Shown piece by piece: positions 19,620 to 22,098 of a stretch of DNA of 22,098 nucleotides. The position numbers were made by a program, and so were the translations under genes. The DNA is from Pseudomonadota bacterium (GTDB taxonomy: Bacteria > Pseudomonadota > Alphaproteobacteria > Caulobacterales > Caulobacteraceae): the NCBI GenBank assembly GCA_023434265.1, contig JAEYTA010000164.1, positions 1 to 22,098 of the forward strand. Reading direction: 5' to 3'. Positions within the stretch are counted from its first letter, which is position 1. Every line of letters begins with the position of its first letter. The notes beneath the pieces are model-generated. The model searched no databases. It was not told the DNA's origin and saw only the letters and a list, made by a program, of their open reading frames with translations.

Positions 19620-20300
19620 TCAGAAGTCGAGGTCGGCGTACCAGGTCGAGGGCTGCACGCCGGGGAAGCGGTCGGCCAGCAGCGGCCGGAAGCAGGGCCG
19701 CGACTTCAGCTTCATGTACCAGGTCTTCAACCCCGGCCACTGCGGCCAGGCCACTTCGCCGAAATAGTCGAGCACCGACAGGTGGGCGGCGGCGACGATG
19801 TCGGCCTGGCTGAGCCGCCGGCCGGCCAGCCAGTCGCGCTCGGCCAGCAGACCCTCGAACTGGCCCAGATGGGCGCGCAGGGCCTCGCGGCCGGCGCGCA
19901 GGGCGCGGGCCTCGGGCGGGCCGAGGCGGAGCAGGGGCTTCTCCATCCGCTCGTGCAGCAGGACGGCGTCGACCTCGTCGGTGAAGCGGCGGTCGAACCA
20001 GCCGACCAGCCGCCGCGTCTCGGCGCGTTCGGCCGGGTCGGCGGGCATCAGGAAGGGCTCGCGCGAGCGGTCCTCCAGCCAGCCGAGGATGGCGGCCGGT
20101 TCGCACAGCGTCAGGGGGCGGCCGGTCTCGGCGACCTGCAGCACCGGCGGCATGCCCGACGGATTGAGGCCGGCCACCGGGCAGTTCGGCTCCCACGGCT
20201 TGACCGTCGTCTCCTCGAACGGAACCTTCGCCTCGCCCAGCGCCAGACGCGCGGCGCGCGAGCCGGGATCGAAGGCGAAATGGTAGAGGACGGCGGACAT
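19620..20300 (-). CDS. fzlA: GST-fold protein, probable FtsZ-binding division protein FzlA
   Basis: A 226-residue protein with an N-terminal thioredoxin-like GST domain (about 1-80) and an all-helical C-terminal domain (about 90-210). It ends in a conserved-looking tail, TWYADLDF. In Caulobacter, FzlA is a GST-like protein that binds curved FtsZ filaments and controls the constriction rate. As I recall, its functional residues include W38 and, at the C-terminus, D227. Here W36 and D225 sit at the same offset of two, which favours FzlA over a detoxifying transferase. The usual catalytic Tyr/Ser/Cys is not evident; SRAARL at 14-19 is where it would be expected. It is followed by queG after 40 bases. 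Confidence 0.75.
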   Translation of the reverse strand: MSAVLYHFAFDPGSRAARLALGEAKVPFEETTVKPWEPNCPVAGLNPSGMPPVLQVAETGRPLTLCEPAAILGWLEDRSREPFLMPADPAERAETRRLVGWFDRRFTDEVDAVLLHERMEKPLLRLGPPEARALRAGREALRAHLGQFEGLLAERDWLAGRRLSQADIVAAAHLSVLDYFGEVAWPQWPGLKTWYMKLKSRPCFRPLLADRFPGVQPSTWYADLDF

Positions 20301-20355
20301 CGTCCCGTCATGCGCCCGAGGCCGTTAAGCGGGCGTTAGCCATGGCCGGGGCGGG

Positions 20356-21264
20356 TCAGCTCCAGGGGCCTTTTCCGGACGGGGCCGGGCGCGGGTCCGG
20401 GTGGATCAGGATGTCGGCGTGGGGCCAGCGCTCCAGCAGCCGGTTCTCGGCCTCGACGAGGATGGCGTGCGCCTCGGCCAGGGTCAGGGCCGGGTCCATG
20501 TCGACGTGCATCTGGATGGTCATCACCGGCCCCGCCATGCGGGTGCGCAGGCGGTGCACCCCGGTGATGCGCGGATCGGACAGCATGGCGGTGGTGATGG
20601 CCACGCGGTCGGCGTCCGGCGTGGCCCGGTCCAGCAACTGGTCGGCGGCCCCGCGCAGCACGCCGGTGGCGCCCCAGAACAGCCAGACCGCGACGACCAG
20701 ACCGGCGGCGGCGTCGAGACCCGGCGCCGAAAGCCAGGCGCCGGAGATCACCCCGATCAGGACCACGGCGTTGGCGGCCAGATCGGCGGCGTAGTGGGCC
20801 CGGTCGGCCTCGACGGCGACCGAGCCGCTGGCCGCGATGGCCTTGCCCTGCCGCCACACCAGCCAGCCGGTCAGGGCGATGGAGATCAGCACGACGGCGA
20901 CGCTCCAGTGCCCGGCGGTGACCGGGCGCGGCTCGAACATGCGCTGCACCGCCTCCCAGCCGATGAACACCGCCGAGGCGAAGACCAGGCCGGCCTGCAC
21001 CAGGGCGGCCAGCGCCTCGCCCTTGCCGTGGCCGAAGCGGTGGTCCTCGTCCGGCGGGGCGGCGGCCCAGCGCACGGCGAAGAAGGTGGCCAGCGAGGCG
21101 ATCAGGTCGAGCGAGGAGTCGGCCAGCGAGGCCAGCATGGACACCGAGCCCGAGGCGCCGAGCGCGAAGGCCTTCAGCAGGATCAGGACCGCGGCCACGC
21201 CCACTGACAGGCGGGTGACGCTGCGGGTCGCGGCGTGGGCGTCGTCCAGGGAGGCGCTGGTCAT
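20356..21264 (-). CDS. CDF-family cation efflux transporter, FieF (YiiP)-like
   Basis: Inner-membrane proton-coupled exporter of zinc or iron, 302 residues. The metal site is D49-S-S-L-D53 in segment 2 and H157-Y-A-A-D161 in segment 5. This matches E. coli FieF residues D45, D49, H153 and D157 with a constant offset of four. The HRFGHGKGEALAALVQAG stretch (75-92) is the family hallmark. The C-terminal cytoplasmic domain (about 210-290) carries HRLRTRMAG and IQMHVDMDP, which provide dimer-interface metal sites. The ATG at 21264 has AAGGA upstream and is preferred to a TTG at 21300. It has no His-rich N-terminus, unlike the exporter at 11764-12702, so the two probably differ in metal or regulation. 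It is divergent from the HTH/citrate synthase gene. Confidence 0.95.
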   Translation of the reverse strand: MTSASLDDAHAATRSVTRLSVGVAAVLILLKAFALGASGSVSMLASLADSSLDLIASLATFFAVRWAAAPPDEDHRFGHGKGEALAALVQAGLVFASAVFIGWEAVQRMFEPRPVTAGHWSVAVVLISIALTGWLVWRQGKAIAASGSVAVEADRAHYAADLAANAVVLIGVISGAWLSAPGLDAAAGLVVAVWLFWGATGVLRGAADQLLDRATPDADRVAITTAMLSDPRITGVHRLRTRMAGPVMTIQMHVDMDPALTLAEAHAILVEAENRLLERWPHADILIHPDPRPAPSGKGPWS

Positions 21265-21392
21265 CGCCGTCCTTGTCGCGGAAAGGCGCGGCCCTGCCAA
21301 GGCCGGCGCGGCCGGTTAGCGGCTTCGTCACGAAAGGGCCCCATGCTGGCCGCCGAATGGACCTGACGGCCGCGGGCCGGAGGAGGCGACGC

Positions 21393-22098
21393 ATGTCGGC
21401 GGATCCCGACCGCTGGATCGGACGCGGCGAGGCGCTGGGGCGGCTGGGGGTCAAGGCCCAGACCCTCTACGCCTATGTCAGCCGCGGCCGCATCGCGGCC
21501 CGCCCGGACCCCGAGGATCCGCGCCGCAGTCTCTACGCCGCTCGCGACATCGCTCGCCTGGCGGGGGACAGACCGGCCGACAACGACGACGCGCCGCTCC
21601 TCCCGTCGCCCGGTGCCGCCGGGCGCGGCGAGGCCGAACTCCATTCCTCGGTCAGCGTCGTCGCCGGGGGGCGGCTGCTCTATCGCGGCCTCGACGCCGT
21701 CCAGCTGGCCGAGGCGGGGACGCTGGAGGACGCCGCCCGCGTGCTGTGGGGCGCCCGCGCGGTCAATCCGTTCGCCGAGCTGCGGCCGCGCGTTGGCGCC
21801 ACCCCCGGCGCCTCGGCCCGGGCGCGGCTGTTCGCCGCCCTGTCGCGCCGGGCGGAGGAAGACGCCGACGCCGGTTCCCGGCCGCCCGAGGCGCTTCTGG
21901 TCGAATGCGCCCGGGTGCTGGACGAGGCGGTCGACGCCGTCGCCGGCCCCGGCCCGCGCCTGTTCCTGCACCAGCGCCTGGCCCGGTCGTGGAAGACCCC
22001 GGAGCGGGACGCGCATCTGGTGCGCCGGGCCCTCATGCTGGCGGCCGACCCGGGATTCGACCCGGCGGTGCTGGCGGTTCGCGCCGCCGCCTCGGGCG
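21393..22098 (+). CDS. Citrate synthase-family protein with N-terminal helix-turn-helix (partial)
   Basis: The gene runs off the window; 235 codons are visible. The ATG at 21393 has GGAGGAGG six bases upstream. Residues 1-58 form a MerR-like winged helix (WIGRGEALGRLGVKAQTLYAYVSRG, then YAARDIARLA). After a linker, LLYRGLDAVQLAEAGTLEDAARVLWGA (about 95-121) is the standard N-terminal citrate synthase region, and an all-helical stretch follows. The segment that normally contains the catalytic histidine reads AADPGFDPAVLAVRAAAS, so the expected DH has become DP. Alphaproteobacteria often carry HTH-citrate synthase genes beside a second citrate synthase. The second gene would lie beyond this window. 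Enzyme activity is therefore doubtful, and a regulatory role is possible. Confidence 0.85.
   Translation, partial: MSADPDRWIGRGEALGRLGVKAQTLYAYVSRGRIAARPDPEDPRRSLYAARDIARLAGDRPADNDDAPLLPSPGAAGRGEAELHSSVSVVAGGRLLYRGLDAVQLAEAGTLEDAARVLWGARAVNPFAELRPRVGATPGASARARLFAALSRRAEEDADAGSRPPEALLVECARVLDEAVDAVAGPGPRLFLHQRLARSWKTPERDAHLVRRALMLAADPGFDPAVLAVRAAASG

Noticed and set aside
20301..20355. CTGACCC-N12-GCTAACGC as a Caulobacter-type promoter for fzlA
   Set aside because: A partial match only, and it runs into the end of the upstream CDF gene; not strong enough to annotate.

Overview
The window is very GC-rich (roughly 70% by eye), densely coded DNA from an alphaproteobacterium, most likely a Caulobacterales member close to Brevundimonas or Caulobacter. 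Support comes from rplU with a long Ala/Lys tail followed by rpmA, a GST-fold gene matching FzlA next to queG, a TadG-like pilus-associated protein, a helix-turn-helix/citrate synthase fusion, and GANTC (CcrM-type) sites at regulatory positions. I see no tRNA, rRNA, CRISPR array, insertion sequence or prophage block. No gene-free stretch exceeds about 175 bases.

Layout. 1-1610: tail of an OmpA-like gene, a strong terminator, UDP-glucose 6-dehydrogenase (ugd), then two back-to-back nested palindromes. 1611-3724: a tiny membrane protein and a YiaD-like OmpA lipoprotein (both minus), then a divergent 2-oxoglutarate/Fe(II) oxygenase. 3782-10771: a minus-strand run made of a TadG-like von Willebrand protein with two inserted repeats, an ACE-like M2 peptidase lipoprotein, mtgA, a WD40 protein, a DUF2093-like small protein and a COG0523/CobW GTPase. 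The last three overlap by ATGA junctions. 10852-13372: a double retropepsin-like protein facing a His-rich zinc-type CDF exporter and a UreH-like membrane protein. A Zur-box-like palindrome precedes that pair. 13438-14547: the rplU-rpmA operon with a promoter, a leader hairpin with T-run, and a terminator. 14610-16700: a GNAT acetyltransferase and three small envelope or secreted proteins. 16837-18550: threonine ammonia-lyase overlapping an FKBP lipoprotein. 18491-21264 (minus): queG, fzlA and a FieF-like CDF exporter. 21393-end: the start of an HTH/citrate synthase gene that runs off the window.

Themes. Metal handling recurs: a COG0523 metallochaperone, two CDF exporters, a UreH-like transporter, a zinc peptidase and a candidate Zur operator. 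The envelope also recurs: ugd, two OmpA proteins, mtgA, several lipoproteins, the TadG-like protein and FzlA. The least explained observations are the nested palindromes with three GANTC sites behind ugd, the phage-tail-style repeats inserted in the von Willebrand domain, the coupled COG0523-DUF2093-WD40-mtgA operon, the hairpin/T-run arrangement around the rplU promoter, and the missing catalytic histidine in the HTH/citrate synthase protein. All functional claims rest on motif reading without database searches.
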